Shown piece by piece: positions 54,901-64,000 of a stretch of 64,000 nt of DNA. The DNA comes from Kordia sp. SMS9. GTDB lineage: Bacteria > Bacteroidota > Bacteroidia > Flavobacteriales > Flavobacteriaceae. The notes under the pieces were generated by a model. That model saw only the letters and a list, made by a program, of their open reading frames with translations. It was not told the origin of the DNA and made no database searches. The position numbers and the translations under genes were made by a program. Numbering within the stretch: the first letter of the stretch is position 1; every line of letters begins with the position of its first letter. The DNA is taken from assembly GCF_003352465.1 (NCBI RefSeq), contig NZ_CP031153.1:2780987-2844986 (forward strand), read 5' to 3'.

Positions 54901-56794
54901 TTGTTGCTGTTAAAAGTGCATTGCTGTATACTACAAATTGTGAAACAGAAAAGCAACCTGAATTGTTATCTACTACACGAATGTATAAAGTTTGTTGTTC
55001 TGGCGTTTCATTGTTAAAAGCGGTAATGTCTGGAATTGGATTTGCGCCTGTATTGGCATCATCAGCGGAGGTATGAACAGTGACGGTAATTCCAGTCAAT
55101 CCAGTCGTATATTCTGCTATGATTTGTGTTAAATCGAACGTTGCAAAACCATCTTGTTCAGGATCGCACGCATCTATTAAATTTCTATTAGGTATTGTAA
55201 TTGCTGGAGGAACGCCCACATTGATGTCTAAAGTTGTGGTATTTATACATCCTGTTTCTGTATTGATCACACGCACAAATACAGTGTCATTAGTGGTCAA
55301 ATTTGTGTATTCACCAATAATCGGATTCGCATTGTTATCAGCATCATTTTGAGAAAAGTGATACGTTACACCATACACAGGGTTCATGCCAGTAATTTCA
55401 TCATTGCTAACGGTTAAGTCTATTTGCGTAAATCCATCGCTATCTTCATCACAAATATCAATTGGAGTTGGCGGATTAATAACAGGTAATTCGTTTACAA
55501 TAAGGTTGAAACTTGTAAAAGCCAAGCAACCATTATCTGTATCTAATACACGCACAAATATTTCTTGTGGCGAAGTCGTATTTGAAATGGTAGTTGCAAA
55601 TGCATTTGTTTCGTTGTCTGCATCATTTTGCGTAGGATAGTAAGTAATGGTATAATTTGCAGGCGGAACCGTCGCTAATATTTCGGGTTCTTTAATGGTC
55701 AAATCAAAACTTTCAATACCATCTGCGCCTGTATTGTCGCACAATTCATAATCTGAAATTGGACCAACAGTTTGAGCTGCATTTAAGGTAACTTCTACGG
55801 TATCTTCAATTGTACAAGTTTCAGTTCCTACAGGAATGGTAATTTCCAAACGATAGGTTCCAGATGCCATAGCATCAATTGTAGCATTTGTTTCTCCTGG
55901 AAGCGGAACGCCATTTCGAAACCATTGATACATGGCAAGGGTATTTCCAATATCTCCATTCAATACAAACGAATTGGCACAAGTTGTAATATCTGGACCT
56001 AAATCGACAGTAGCATTAAAACTACTTCCTTGAATAAAAATAGCAGAATCTGCATTTTGATCTGTTCCATCGGCCAGTACTAATTTAATATGATATTGCT
56101 GATTCGGAATTAGATTCGCAGTTGCAGTCAACACGGTTGTTCTTCCGTTATAATTGGTGTCTCCTAAATTATATCCTTCAAAAAACTCTTCATTTTCAGC
56201 AGGACAAAACCCAACAATTTCATCGTGAATTACACTTGTGCTCACAGGAATATTTGTGCCTGGTACTACCGCAATATTGGTATAAGGTGCAGCACTTCCG
56301 GTAGGTCTAATTAAAAAGGCAAAACTATCGGAAAATCGACACGGAAAATCTTCTGCATATTCTTCCGAAGCTAATAAATAATTAAAACTAATTTGATTGG
56401 TCACAGCGATAAAATCAAACTCGATGGAAGTCGCATTGATCGTATTATTCACACCTAACACAGTTTCCAAATCCGCATCGGTTCCCCAATTGGTAGATCC
56501 ACTGTTTAAAGGAATCGGATTCAATCCATTACCAGCATCGGACGCGCGACCAGAAGTCAACACCAACCCATTGGCAAAAGGAAAATTAGATCCACCTTGA
56601 TTAAAAGCAGCATAACTTGCAAAGCCATCTACGTTTCCGTTAATGTTGGAACTTACATTGGAAATTTCAACACACCCTTGTACCAACTGTTCTACGAGTT
56701 GTTGTAGGGAAAATGATTCGTTGGTAGTTACTTGTTGAGCAGAAACTATTTGGTAGGCGCAAATAGTAAAAAGTGTTAGAAAAACTTTTTTCAT
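51959..56794 (-). CDS. giant T9SS type B surface protein with choice-of-anchor L and 11 repeats
   Basis: 1611 residues. Signal peptide (about 1-20), then a choice-of-anchor L domain (about 35-265, with NQISFNYLLASEEYAEDFP) and an Ig/PKD-like domain (about 265-340). Next come about 11 tandem repeats of 85-100 residues, each opening with a CD-x-D-x(n)-DG...FDLT-like motif and closing with ...NPQ-x-IFVRV...GCY. After two further beta domains (about 1345-1520) the C-terminus is a type B sorting domain (TPNNDGFNDTWHIIG, IFDRYGKLLKTL, GWDGTYRGRRMPSSDYWF, HFTLKR). It should be surface-exposed and adhesive. A weak -7 box is at 56881-56888. The repeats probably bind calcium, inferred from their aspartates. 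Confidence 0.9.
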   Translation of the reverse strand: MKKVFLTLFTICAYQIVSAQQVTTNESFSLQQLVEQLVQGCVEISNVSSNINGNVDGFASYAAFNQGGSNFPFANGLVLTSGRASDAGNGLNPIPLNSGSTNWGTDADLETVLGVNNTINATSIEFDFIAVTNQISFNYLLASEEYAEDFPCRFSDSFAFLIRPTGSAAPYTNIAVVPGTNIPVSTSVIHDEIVGFCPAENEEFFEGYNLGDTNYNGRTTVLTATANLIPNQQYHIKLVLADGTDQNADSAIFIQGSSFNATVDLGPDITTCANSFVLNGDIGNTLAMYQWFRNGVPLPGETNATIDAMASGTYRLEITIPVGTETCTIEDTVEVTLNAAQTVGPISDYELCDNTGADGIESFDLTIKEPEILATVPPANYTITYYPTQNDADNETNAFATTISNTTSPQEIFVRVLDTDNGCLAFTSFNLIVNELPVINPPTPIDICDEDSDGFTQIDLTVSNDEITGMNPVYGVTYHFSQNDADNNANPIIGEYTNLTTNDTVFVRVINTETGCINTTTLDINVGVPPAITIPNRNLIDACDPEQDGFATFDLTQIIAEYTTGLTGITVTVHTSADDANTGANPIPDITAFNNETPEQQTLYIRVVDNNSGCFSVSQFVVYSNALLTATNLNDRNRCDDASNDGVFAFNLQSITVSIQNNLSFVQVAYFLTENDRDNNINEIDPTVPFNNTSNPQELFIRLTDADTGCVDVSSINLIVNPSVSAPTIGTLTACDTNSNAIAVVDLEMFTPDIVGTDTDFEVVYFLSLNEATFFTNPITEPIINSSNPQEIFFRYRNVNTSCSDIGSFMLEVLPAPDVNVPNTILICDDDTDGIADVDLTLSLLEIITDLTDINISYHPTLSDLVADDGEVIADPTAFNTATGSAFVRVENAITGCFARVELPIIVNTIPEVVATDIYQLCETDTDQTENFIMETRDDEILNGQTNMTVLYYPTAQDALDKTNEINKTIPFANQTNPQTIHVRIENDTDPDCFAVSDFVIQVSPAPIFNVPTDLFVCDDITNNGEDTFDLSITRDEIAAGISQNLTITFHLSFDEADMGTNPIADSFTNTVNPQAIYVRISNDSECYTVADFALNVIQVPEANPAPDVTVCDVDYDGQVVFDLTEAEFSILNIRQDNVVITYHETQDDADTGANAVPDPTNYTNSNNPQPIFVRLINTISGCYVTVPFTLNVNLPPVLNNIPEATFCEAEVPGTVDLEQIEEIIIDDPTGVSISYYNAAADADSDTNALPEIYTYMSNPEIIFIRAEDEVTGCYIVQSIEITMIPNPIANPVSDMEACISDNSNTTQTFNFSEQTATILGAQNPASFTVSYHVNIEDAQNDVSPLTPLYNAFDEQIIYARVENNLTGCYATTSFMTIVHPLPVVDLPEDITLCLNNLPLTVTAGSDIGNSYVWSTGETTASIDITTIGNYSVTVTNQFGCEASDSFTVSESELATIVEVDVVNFSDNNTITVTASGNGDYLYSLDGGTPQNSNVFEFVAPGYHVVTVSDRNGCGEVSEEVVVIDYIKFVTPNNDGFNDTWHIIGIETLPQSVVYIFDRYGKLLKTLRANDMGWDGTYRGRRMPSSDYWFLAEIKDGPDSFDVKGHFTLKR

Positions 56795-56999
56795 AGGTAT
56801 GGGGTTAAGTCTACTTATGACTAAAACGATTAGAATGGGCAGTTCTTACGTTGTGGCTTTAGGTCATTGTAAATTACGGACAAATATATACATAATTTAA
56901 TGTCCTTAAAATTATTTTTAGTACTTGTGACTTATTTTAAAATTAGCAATTAATCGATACTAAAATACAGAAAATCAGTGATATTAACGTAAATTAAAC

Positions 57000-59096
57000 T
57001 TAATTATTCTGCAAATATACCCAACCTGTATAGGTCTGTTCTAATAATAAAGGACTTGCGAGTGTATTTTCGTCATTTAAATAGAGTACATAAAAGTAAG
57101 TTCCAGTAGGAAGTTTTTTATTTTTTGGAAAACCTCTATTGGGAAAACCGTCCCAGCGAGATGTATTTCGGTTTCCCTCAAAAATGAGCGTCCCATACCG
57201 ATTGTAAATATGAAGTATATGATTAGGATGCGCTTCTAGGTTGAGAATGTTAAAAACATCATTTTTACCGTCATCATTTGGAGAAAATCCATTGGGAATA
57301 TAAATTTCACAATCTTCTACGAGCAAATCGAAACTTGTGGATGCAATACAGCCAAATTCGTTTTCAACGGTTACATAAATGGTTTGCGGATTAAAAGTAT
57401 TGTCAAAAGCAGTTGGTGTGTTAATTTCATCTTGAAACGTTCCGTCTGCATTTGCCGTTTCGTAATAGGTAAACATGATGTTTGAAGCAGGATTGATCGT
57501 ATTCTCATTTGTGGTCAGATCGAAGGGTGCGCTTTCCGTTTCGTTTAATCTACAGGCTACTAAATCGTCGGTTTGATTTGCTTCTGGACTTTCTAAAAGG
57601 ATCAATTCAAAATTCCCAATAGCTTCACAGAAGGAATTGCTATTGGTGATTTTGATAAAAATTTCTGTGGGATAATTTCCAGAACTGTATGAAGTTGAAT
57701 TCAAAATGATATTTGTACTGTTTGAAGCATCTTGCAGCGTTTCGTAATAGGTAAAAGTTAATGGGACTTCCGTGAACAAACTTTCCTGAATGGTCAAATC
57801 AAACAGGATCATTTCTGCATTATCACAAAACACTAAAGCTGGTAACACAGGAATCACAGGAGAAGTCGGTAAGGTGATGCTTAGCAAACTATCGTTATTA
57901 TCTTCATTAATTTCATCCACAGTTCCGCTGCCTGTTCCGTCATCATCTACAACAATCAACAAGTCAAACGTATTCGAAATAGAAACAGGAATACTCAACG
58001 TAATCATTTGTTGCGTACTTGCGCCAATAGGAAGTGCTATTTGAGTCACAGCTGTTGCTACTAAAATTCCATCAGCATAAAATGCTATCGGTGTGTTTTG
58101 TGGTAATTCTGCTGTGCTATTTGTGTTGGAAACGGTGTACGTTATATCTAAATCACGTACATCACAAGCATCTTCTAGTTGATCCAACGTAATTCGGGCA
58201 TCTGGAAGCTGACTGTTCAATACTGTGATAATATTATTAATCATTACAAAATCCTGTCCTGAAGTCAGCGAAATAGTAGCTTGAGTATCACCAATGCTAA
58301 TATTATTTTGAATGCCGTAAAAGTCGATGTCCATATTGTACAAATCGGTTGCACCTGTAAAACTATTAGTGCCATTGAAAGCATTATCAGGAGGATTCAA
58401 GGGAAAATTTGAAATAATAGAACCATTTACGCGCAACGATTCATTCACGCTCAATGCTTGATCGCCTTCCCAAGCAATAAAACCTATTTTTGCGCCCATA
58501 TTATCAAAAACGTTGAGGTTATCTAACGTAATTTCAAGTTCTTCGGGCACACTTTCCAAACCATCATACACATTCAGTTGATTTAATGGCAACGCAGGAT
58601 TTTCATAAATAACCGTAATTGCCCAGCCACCAAAATTTGTTCCAGATGGACAATACGGAGTGATGACGGAAGTCAGATCAAATTCACTTACGGTGTACAA
58701 ACCATTTCCTTCTGTTTGAACAATCGTAGTTACATCTGCAAAAGCGGCGAAAAAAGTACGGTCTCCAGTCAAAGCATCGCTAAAGGTGCGTTCTGCTGTT
58801 ACGGGAATTCCGTTCAATTCAATATCAAAATCACCATCGTCAGAACCTGCCCAATACAAATACGCGGCCACCATGGTTTGATTAGAATTTAGGGTAAGAC
58901 TTGCGCTAGAACTTGTATTGATCACGCAAGCTCCTGTTGGACCATTTTCAACTACATTGAGCGTATTTCCGAGTGCAGTATAGTCAAAACGACCGTTAAA
59001 TTGTTGAAACAATGAAATCTCTTGGGCAGCAATGGTGCTTGTGCTAAAAAAACAACTTAAAAACAGTAAAATATGTATGTAAGTTCGTTGATTCAC
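57000..59096 (-). CDS. T9SS type B surface protein with CARDB-like domain
   Basis: 698 residues. Signal peptide (about 1-25), then an N-terminal beta domain to about 290 containing a YLYWAGSDDGDFDIELNG block. A CARDB-like domain lies at about 305-400 (DLDITYTVSNTNSTAEL ... DDDGTGSGTVDEINEDNND). Two copies of the FDLT...NPQTIYV repeat shared with its neighbours follow, and a type B sorting domain (NGFSPNDDGKNDVFNILNL, IYNRYGTLIFEG, SRWDGF). It lies between the two giant genes on the same strand and shares their repeat family, so the three look like a surface-adhesin cluster. Function is inferred. Confidence 0.87.
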   Translation of the reverse strand: MNQRTYIHILLFLSCFFSTSTIAAQEISLFQQFNGRFDYTALGNTLNVVENGPTGACVINTSSSASLTLNSNQTMVAAYLYWAGSDDGDFDIELNGIPVTAERTFSDALTGDRTFFAAFADVTTIVQTEGNGLYTVSEFDLTSVITPYCPSGTNFGGWAITVIYENPALPLNQLNVYDGLESVPEELEITLDNLNVFDNMGAKIGFIAWEGDQALSVNESLRVNGSIISNFPLNPPDNAFNGTNSFTGATDLYNMDIDFYGIQNNISIGDTQATISLTSGQDFVMINNIITVLNSQLPDARITLDQLEDACDVRDLDITYTVSNTNSTAELPQNTPIAFYADGILVATAVTQIALPIGASTQQMITLSIPVSISNTFDLLIVVDDDGTGSGTVDEINEDNNDSLLSITLPTSPVIPVLPALVFCDNAEMILFDLTIQESLFTEVPLTFTYYETLQDASNSTNIILNSTSYSSGNYPTEIFIKITNSNSFCEAIGNFELILLESPEANQTDDLVACRLNETESAPFDLTTNENTINPASNIMFTYYETANADGTFQDEINTPTAFDNTFNPQTIYVTVENEFGCIASTSFDLLVEDCEIYIPNGFSPNDDGKNDVFNILNLEAHPNHILHIYNRYGTLIFEGNRNTSRWDGFPNRGFPKNKKLPTGTYFYVLYLNDENTLASPLLLEQTYTGWVYLQNN

Positions 59097-59140
59097 ACAG
59101 TATAAATTTATGCTTCAAAGTAACGAATTCTTGCCGCATA

Positions 59141-59173
59141 AAAAAACCGAAGCATCATATCTTCGGTTTTTTT
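59141..59173 (-). terminator. terminator of the third surface-protein gene
   Basis: AAAAAACCGAAG pairs with CTTCGGTTTTTTT around CATCATAT. It lies just past the stop at 59203 in the minus direction. Confidence 0.85.
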
Positions 59174-59202
59174 GTATCTCTATTTTTATTTTATGTGATA
59201 AA

Positions 59203-62200
59203 TTATCTCTTCAAAGTAAAATGATTGATAAATTCTTTTGGTGTTCCATCGAATGGATCTACATATTCTACTCTAAACCAGTAGTCCTGTGATGGCATTG
59301 GAGATCCGTTAAAGGTTCCATCCCATCCCTGTCCTGCGGGACTGATTTGTTTTAAGAGTTTTCCATACCTGTCAAAGATATAAATCTTTGCTCCTGGCTG
59401 ATTTCTCAGTCCTATGATGTTCCACGTTGGGTTGTACTCATCTCCGTTTGGTGTGAAGAATTCCATGTAATCAATCAGTTCAAAGGTGCGAATCAGCTCC
59501 CCACAACCATTGGTGTCTCTCACCGTTACCGTGTGTTCGCCTGGCGTGAGATCAAAGAACTCGCCTAAGCCTTGCCATCCTCCGTCATCTAATTGGTATT
59601 CATAGATGCCCGAACCGCCTGTTGCTGTGGCAATCACATTGTGCGTATCGGCAAAGGCTGGTGTGGTAATCTGAATATCTAGCGTTGCTGGCGCTGAAGA
59701 TGCCTCATAGGTCACACTGTCGCTATAGCTACAGTTGGTCTCTGGAAAGTTTACATCGGTAATTACCAAACTATAGGTTCCTGCCGTGGTTACTGCCACC
59801 GTTGGTGTGTTTTCTATTCCATTGGGAGTATTCCAAAGATAGGTGTATCCTGCGCCTAAATCTACCCCAATCATCGGTCCCTCATCGGTCGTGCCTGTGG
59901 TTGCATCCACACATAAGATATCATCTGCTGGCAGGGTGAATACAGGTAATGGATTCACCTGCAAGCTCACCATCACTGGATCAGACAAACAGCCTGTAAT
60001 GGTCTGTCTTACCCTTGCAAAGAGCATCAAGCTATCTACATCTTCACTGTTGATATACATTGTAGGATCTACAATGGCATTGATATCATCTGCTGCATCT
60101 GCTGCCGTGGTGTAGTAAGACACCTCCATGTTTAACTGTCCACCAATGATCGTGGCATCCAAACTAGTCAGATCAAAGGTGGCAATGAGTTGATTGCTCT
60201 CATCAGTAGCACACTCCTGATAGGTCGTTGGTGCCGTTGCCGTTGGAATTGGTTCTACCGTAAGGTCGACACTGGCGATGTTGTTGCTATTGAAACAGCC
60301 TGTGGCAGTATTCTCCACTCGGATAAAGACTGTATCTGGTTCGCCCATATTCTCATATCCATCCACAAGTGCCGCTGTGCCTGCTAAAGCATCTGCCGCT
60401 GTTGGGTGATAGGTTACTGTAAAGTCTGCTAACATCTGTGGCGCGGTCAGTAGGTCTAACGAAGCCGTTACATCATCCCATATAAATTGTCCCACATTGT
60501 CAGTGTCATACTCACAGAAAATATAACTGAATGTCATACTGGTCAGTGCTGGGAGTGGATGTACAATCACTGGTAATTCTACCACCTTGTAACACGGTTC
60601 CATATTGCTATCTATTTGTATATCACTCTGTACTCTTACGTAGATGATCACCTGTCCGTTTTCATTGGCTGTTGCCATGTCTACCGCAAACATGGTTGGA
60701 TCTACTATCGGATTGGTATTCGCCGCTGCATCTACCTCTGTGGTATGGTAGCTGACAGTGACATTGCCTTCATTGTTGACAATCTCTGCCTGTGCCTGTG
60801 TCAGATCAAAGAGTAAAATACCGTTAGTCGCATCACCATCCGTGTCATCATCACATGCCTCTAAAGGTGTTGGCATGGTGTTTGGCGTTGGAATTGGAAG
60901 CACACGAAGAAGCATTCTGGTATCCGTGGTACATCCTGCGGCATTGGTAGCCACAATGATGATCTCCTGTAAGTTCATTGTGTTTTGATACGCCGTTGGA
61001 TCCGCAATTGGAATATCTGCGGCAAAGTCTGCATCACTAGCATAGTATGTCAGTGTCAAAGAGGTATCTCCATTGGTAATCTCATCATATTTATCTGTTA
61101 GATCAAAGGTGCTGATCTCATCACTCTCATCACCACTCTCTAAATCATCACAGAGGGAGAAAGGTTGTGGCGTGACAATCACCGGTGGTGGCACCACAAG
61201 CAGGTCAAAGCTTCCGATGGCATAACAAGCGGTCGTGTTATCTTCTAAACGTACCCAAATGGTTTGTTGATTTGGAGTGATATTGATGTAATCGGTAAGA
61301 TTTACAATTGGTGACAGATCATCAATCGCATCTTGTTCACTCTCGTGATAGGTCAGTGTAAGGTTACTCGTATCTTGAGCAGCAAAGATTTCTGCCTGTG
61401 TCTGGGTTAAATCAAACATCGCAATCCCATCCAAGCTATCCGCAGCATCACATACCTCTAAGTCTTCTATTTCAATAGGTACTATTGGAATGGGAATGAT
61501 GTTGATTTGTAATGGTGTCACTGTAAAACAGCCAGTAACAGTATTGGTTGCCAATACATAGATAGTTTGACTGTCCATGATGATATTTGTATACGGACTG
61601 CTAAGTGCATTTATGTTGTTATTGGCATCCGTTTCTGTCTCATGGAAGGTGTAGATCACATCCGGTTCATTGTTGATAATCGCAGCGACTAGCGCAGCTA
61701 AATCTGTCGCTACAAAACCGTCATTGTCATCATCACAGGTCTCTGCTAGGAGCATCCCGTTTGGATCAAGGGTAGGACTTGGAAGTGGATTTACCGAGAT
61801 GTTAAAGCTAATGGTACTTTGACAACCTGTATTATCATCGGTGGCACGTACCCAAATGGTTTGTACATTGATGATGGTATTGGCATAGGCTTCTGGATTT
61901 GTAATCGGTGTGTCACTGGTAAGATCGGCTAAAGTAGCGTAGTAGTCCAAACTGATGCCTGTAGCATTGTTTAAAAGATCTTCTGCCAGTGCCGTTAGGT
62001 CAAAGACTTCGATGCCATCGCCTAAGGTAATGGCATCACAGAGTTCTATGTTTGGCAATTGTGTCAGCGCAGGTGGCACATCTACAATTAGTGTTAGATT
62101 GGTGATGCTAAAACAGCCTGTGACTTGATCTTCCACACGTACCCAAATGAGTTGTGGACTCGGCGGAATGTTGCTATAGGCATTTACATTGTTGATTTCT

Positions 62201-64000
62201 CCTGTAGGAGTACCAGCAATCGCATTTGCCTGTGTGTTGTAATACCGAACAATATGCGTGGTTGGATCTTCTCCGTTTAGGATGTCAACTTCAGCTTCTG
62301 TAAGATCGAATTGTGCAATTTGATCATTGGTATCATCATCACATTCCGAGAGACTTACCGCATCCAAGGCAGCAATCTCAGGAGAATCGTGTACGATTAG
62401 ATCTAAGGAAACCACATTGTAACATCCCGTAAGGACATTTTCTACACGCACATACAAGGTTTGATTGTACGGGGTAATGTTGCTATACACATCCGCCAAA
62501 GCGTTGACATTGCTATCTGCATCGTCTGGGGTTTCGTGGTAGGTGACATTAATATCCATTAACATGCCTCCTGTAATTTGAGATTCTGTACTTCTGATAT
62601 TAAATACACCGATTCCGTCATTATCTGTATCGCAATTTTCCAACGGAATTGCTGGAAATACTTGCGGCGCATCTTCTACAGAAATATTTAGAGATGTAGT
62701 CACGTAACAACCAGAGTTTGCAGTTTCTACGCGCACAAATACCGTTTGTGGATTGCTGATGTTGGTATACGGAATTGAAAGTGCATTTACATCATTGTTA
62801 GCATCCATTTGCGTGAGGTGATAGGTGACAGATAGCCCCATAATTCCTGCAGTAATTTCATCATTTTTCACATTTAGATCAATCGCAGTAAAGCCATCAG
62901 CAATTGCATCATCACACACAATTAAATCAGTAGGTGTATTGGCAGAAGGCAATTCTTCAAACAAAAGATCAAAAGAAGTGGTCGCAAAACAGGTGTTTCC
63001 TGTCAGTGTACTTTCAATTCGTACAGAAATGGTCTCACCATCGGTTCCAGAATATATAGTTGGTAGTGGATTTGCACCTGTACTCGCATCAACATCATTT
63101 GCATGAAAAGATATGGAAAAGTCAGTCGTATTTTGAGTATCAAGAATGGTCGCTTCTTGCGTAGACAAGTCAAAATCTTCCATTCCATCAGCATTTATAT
63201 CACAGGCAACCATATCATCAGGTTGATTTGCAATAGGTTGTTCATTCACGCAGATTTCAAAACTAGTCGTACTAAAACATAAAGCATTTACATTATTTTC
63301 TATACGTGCAAATATTGGCTGACATTGCATTGTATTCGTGAAAGGAAAAGTCAATGGATTTGTATTATTGTTAGCATCATTTTGGCTGGTGTGATAGGTT
63401 ATTGACAACTGCGAAGCATCTTGTGTACCTAGAATTGTAGTGTTTAAGTTTGTGAAATTGAAAAGCGCTACACCATCATTTGAATCATCATCACAAACCG
63501 AAATATTTGCCACTACATTCGCTGTAGGAACAGTGTCGGTGAAAAGCTGAAAAGAGGTAACTGCAAAACAATCGTTTCCAGTTTCTGTACTTTCAACTCT
63601 TACATGAATAATTTCTGAGTTGCTTCCTGTGTAAGAAGTAGGCAAAGGGTTTACATCATTGATAGCATCTAGGTCGCTCGCATGAAAGCTAACATTGACA
63701 TCTACTGCATTTTGCGCACCTATAATAGTCGCTTCTTGCGTTGACAAGTCGTATGTTTCTATTCCATTAGCATCAGGATCACAAGCATTCATGTCATTTG
63801 GCTGATTGGCTATAGGTTGTGTATTTACACATATTTGAAAGCTTGTAGTAGCATAACAAATAGCATTTGAATTGTTTTCTACACGCGCAAATATTGGTTG
63901 ACATTGCATTGTATTTGTGAATGGAAATGTGAGCGCGTTTATGTCATTATTAGCATCATTTTGACTTGTGTGATAACTTACCGTATACGAAGCTGCATTT
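59203..64000 (-). CDS. giant T9SS type B repeat protein, N-terminus outside the window
   Basis: At least 1599 codons are visible and the frame is open to base 64000, so the start and signal peptide lie beyond the window; a Met at 63909 is internal. It consists of at least 13 tandem repeats of about 85-110 residues with the CD-x-D...FDLT...IFVRVEN...GC(Y/F) pattern. The upstream part forms a two-unit super-repeat of 193 codons (TMQCQPIFAR at 63322 and 63901). A Cys-containing beta domain and a type B sorting domain follow (FFTPNGDEYNPTWNIIG, IFDRYGKLLKQI, GWDGTFNGSPMPSQDYWF, HFTLKR). In the sorting motif, NGDEYNPTWN replaces the commoner NGDGYNDTW. The distal repeats are richer in G+C than the proximal ones. 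Confidence 0.9.
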   Translation of the reverse strand, partial: NAASYTVSYHTSQNDANNDINALTFPFTNTMQCQPIFARVENNSNAICYATTSFQICVNTQPIANQPNDMNACDPDANGIETYDLSTQEATIIGAQNAVDVNVSFHASDLDAINDVNPLPTSYTGSNSEIIHVRVESTETGNDCFAVTSFQLFTDTVPTANVVANISVCDDDSNDGVALFNFTNLNTTILGTQDASQLSITYHTSQNDANNNTNPLTFPFTNTMQCQPIFARIENNVNALCFSTTSFEICVNEQPIANQPDDMVACDINADGMEDFDLSTQEATILDTQNTTDFSISFHANDVDASTGANPLPTIYSGTDGETISVRIESTLTGNTCFATTSFDLLFEELPSANTPTDLIVCDDAIADGFTAIDLNVKNDEITAGIMGLSVTYHLTQMDANNDVNALSIPYTNISNPQTVFVRVETANSGCYVTTSLNISVEDAPQVFPAIPLENCDTDNDGIGVFNIRSTESQITGGMLMDINVTYHETPDDADSNVNALADVYSNITPYNQTLYVRVENVLTGCYNVVSLDLIVHDSPEIAALDAVSLSECDDDTNDQIAQFDLTEAEVDILNGEDPTTHIVRYYNTQANAIAGTPTGEINNVNAYSNIPPSPQLIWVRVEDQVTGCFSITNLTLIVDVPPALTQLPNIELCDAITLGDGIEVFDLTALAEDLLNNATGISLDYYATLADLTSDTPITNPEAYANTIINVQTIWVRATDDNTGCQSTISFNISVNPLPSPTLDPNGMLLAETCDDDNDGFVATDLAALVAAIINNEPDVIYTFHETETDANNNINALSSPYTNIIMDSQTIYVLATNTVTGCFTVTPLQINIIPIPIVPIEIEDLEVCDAADSLDGIAMFDLTQTQAEIFAAQDTSNLTLTYHESEQDAIDDLSPIVNLTDYINITPNQQTIWVRLEDNTTACYAIGSFDLLVVPPPVIVTPQPFSLCDDLESGDESDEISTFDLTDKYDEITNGDTSLTLTYYASDADFAADIPIADPTAYQNTMNLQEIIIVATNAAGCTTDTRMLLRVLPIPTPNTMPTPLEACDDDTDGDATNGILLFDLTQAQAEIVNNEGNVTVSYHTTEVDAAANTNPIVDPTMFAVDMATANENGQVIIYVRVQSDIQIDSNMEPCYKVVELPVIVHPLPALTSMTFSYIFCEYDTDNVGQFIWDDVTASLDLLTAPQMLADFTVTYHPTAADALAGTAALVDGYENMGEPDTVFIRVENTATGCFNSNNIASVDLTVEPIPTATAPTTYQECATDESNQLIATFDLTSLDATIIGGQLNMEVSYYTTAADAADDINAIVDPTMYINSEDVDSLMLFARVRQTITGCLSDPVMVSLQVNPLPVFTLPADDILCVDATTGTTDEGPMIGVDLGAGYTYLWNTPNGIENTPTVAVTTAGTYSLVITDVNFPETNCSYSDSVTYEASSAPATLDIQITTPAFADTHNVIATATGGSGIYEYQLDDGGWQGLGEFFDLTPGEHTVTVRDTNGCGELIRTFELIDYMEFFTPNGDEYNPTWNIIGLRNQPGAKIYIFDRYGKLLKQISPAGQGWDGTFNGSPMPSQDYWFRVEYVDPFDGTPKEFINHFTLKR

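Overview
The window looks like a chromosomal segment of a marine-type member of the Flavobacteriaceae (Bacteroidota), possibly a Kordia-like genus. The signs are low G+C intergenic DNA, promoters of the Bacteroidota type (TAnnTTTG -7 box), type IX secretion (T9SS) type A and type B sorting domains, a DUF6090 protein, BshC (bacillithiol synthesis), and small peptides with the flavobacterial MKK-x5-L-x-LNK-x2-IS-x-L...GG leader. The genus is an inference; no rRNA or tRNA gene was found.

Layout. 104-7702: an alpha/beta hydrolase, a small secreted protein, an unrecognised three-gene operon on the minus strand (1383-6450), and a lipoprotein serine hydrolase. 7784-24275: mostly housekeeping genes. 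These are rimO, an M14 peptidase, bshC, guaA with a trailing operon (LysM/PBP1 lipoprotein, OsmC, DUF922, DUF3820), an amidase/lipoprotein/helical trio, pyrG and yidC. 24276-24986 holds an exact 42-bp minisatellite. 24987-32464: an unknown protein, a family 3 glycosidase, a lipoprotein, a MITE-like element, mnmA, and a T9SS subtilisin coupled to a nitronate-monooxygenase-like enzyme. 32632-33265: a membrane-protein gene enclosed by a 10-bp inverted repeat. 33566-39155: secreted DUF2314 protein, DUF6090 protein, a 31-residue membrane peptide, an M23 peptidase, a class A beta-lactamase-like lipoprotein and lysA, all on the minus strand.

39376-40738 holds five tandem short genes for leader-plus-cysteine-rich-core peptides. 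They resemble class I lanthipeptide-type RiPP precursors and have no maturation enzyme nearby. The fourth has an in-frame TGA followed by a 36-codon cysteine-rich extension. This is the most interesting accessory locus in the window. sucC follows.

42253-51918: an RDD membrane protein, hsp20 with an upstream inverted repeat, a PhnA-like protein, a short SDR, DUF1456, a cold-shock protein, uvrB, an NTF2-like protein and a secreted cyanophycinase-family peptidase. 51959-64000: three consecutive minus-strand genes for very large, repeat-rich T9SS type B surface proteins; the last runs off the window at its N-terminal end.

Intergenic regions carry several small repeat families: heptanucleotide tandem repeats, a TCGAGT...ATCGAGA hairpin family, and a CTTCGA...CTCAG family. 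Two genes (guaA and the DUF1456 gene) have a -7 box 3-4 nt from the ATG, which predicts leaderless transcripts.
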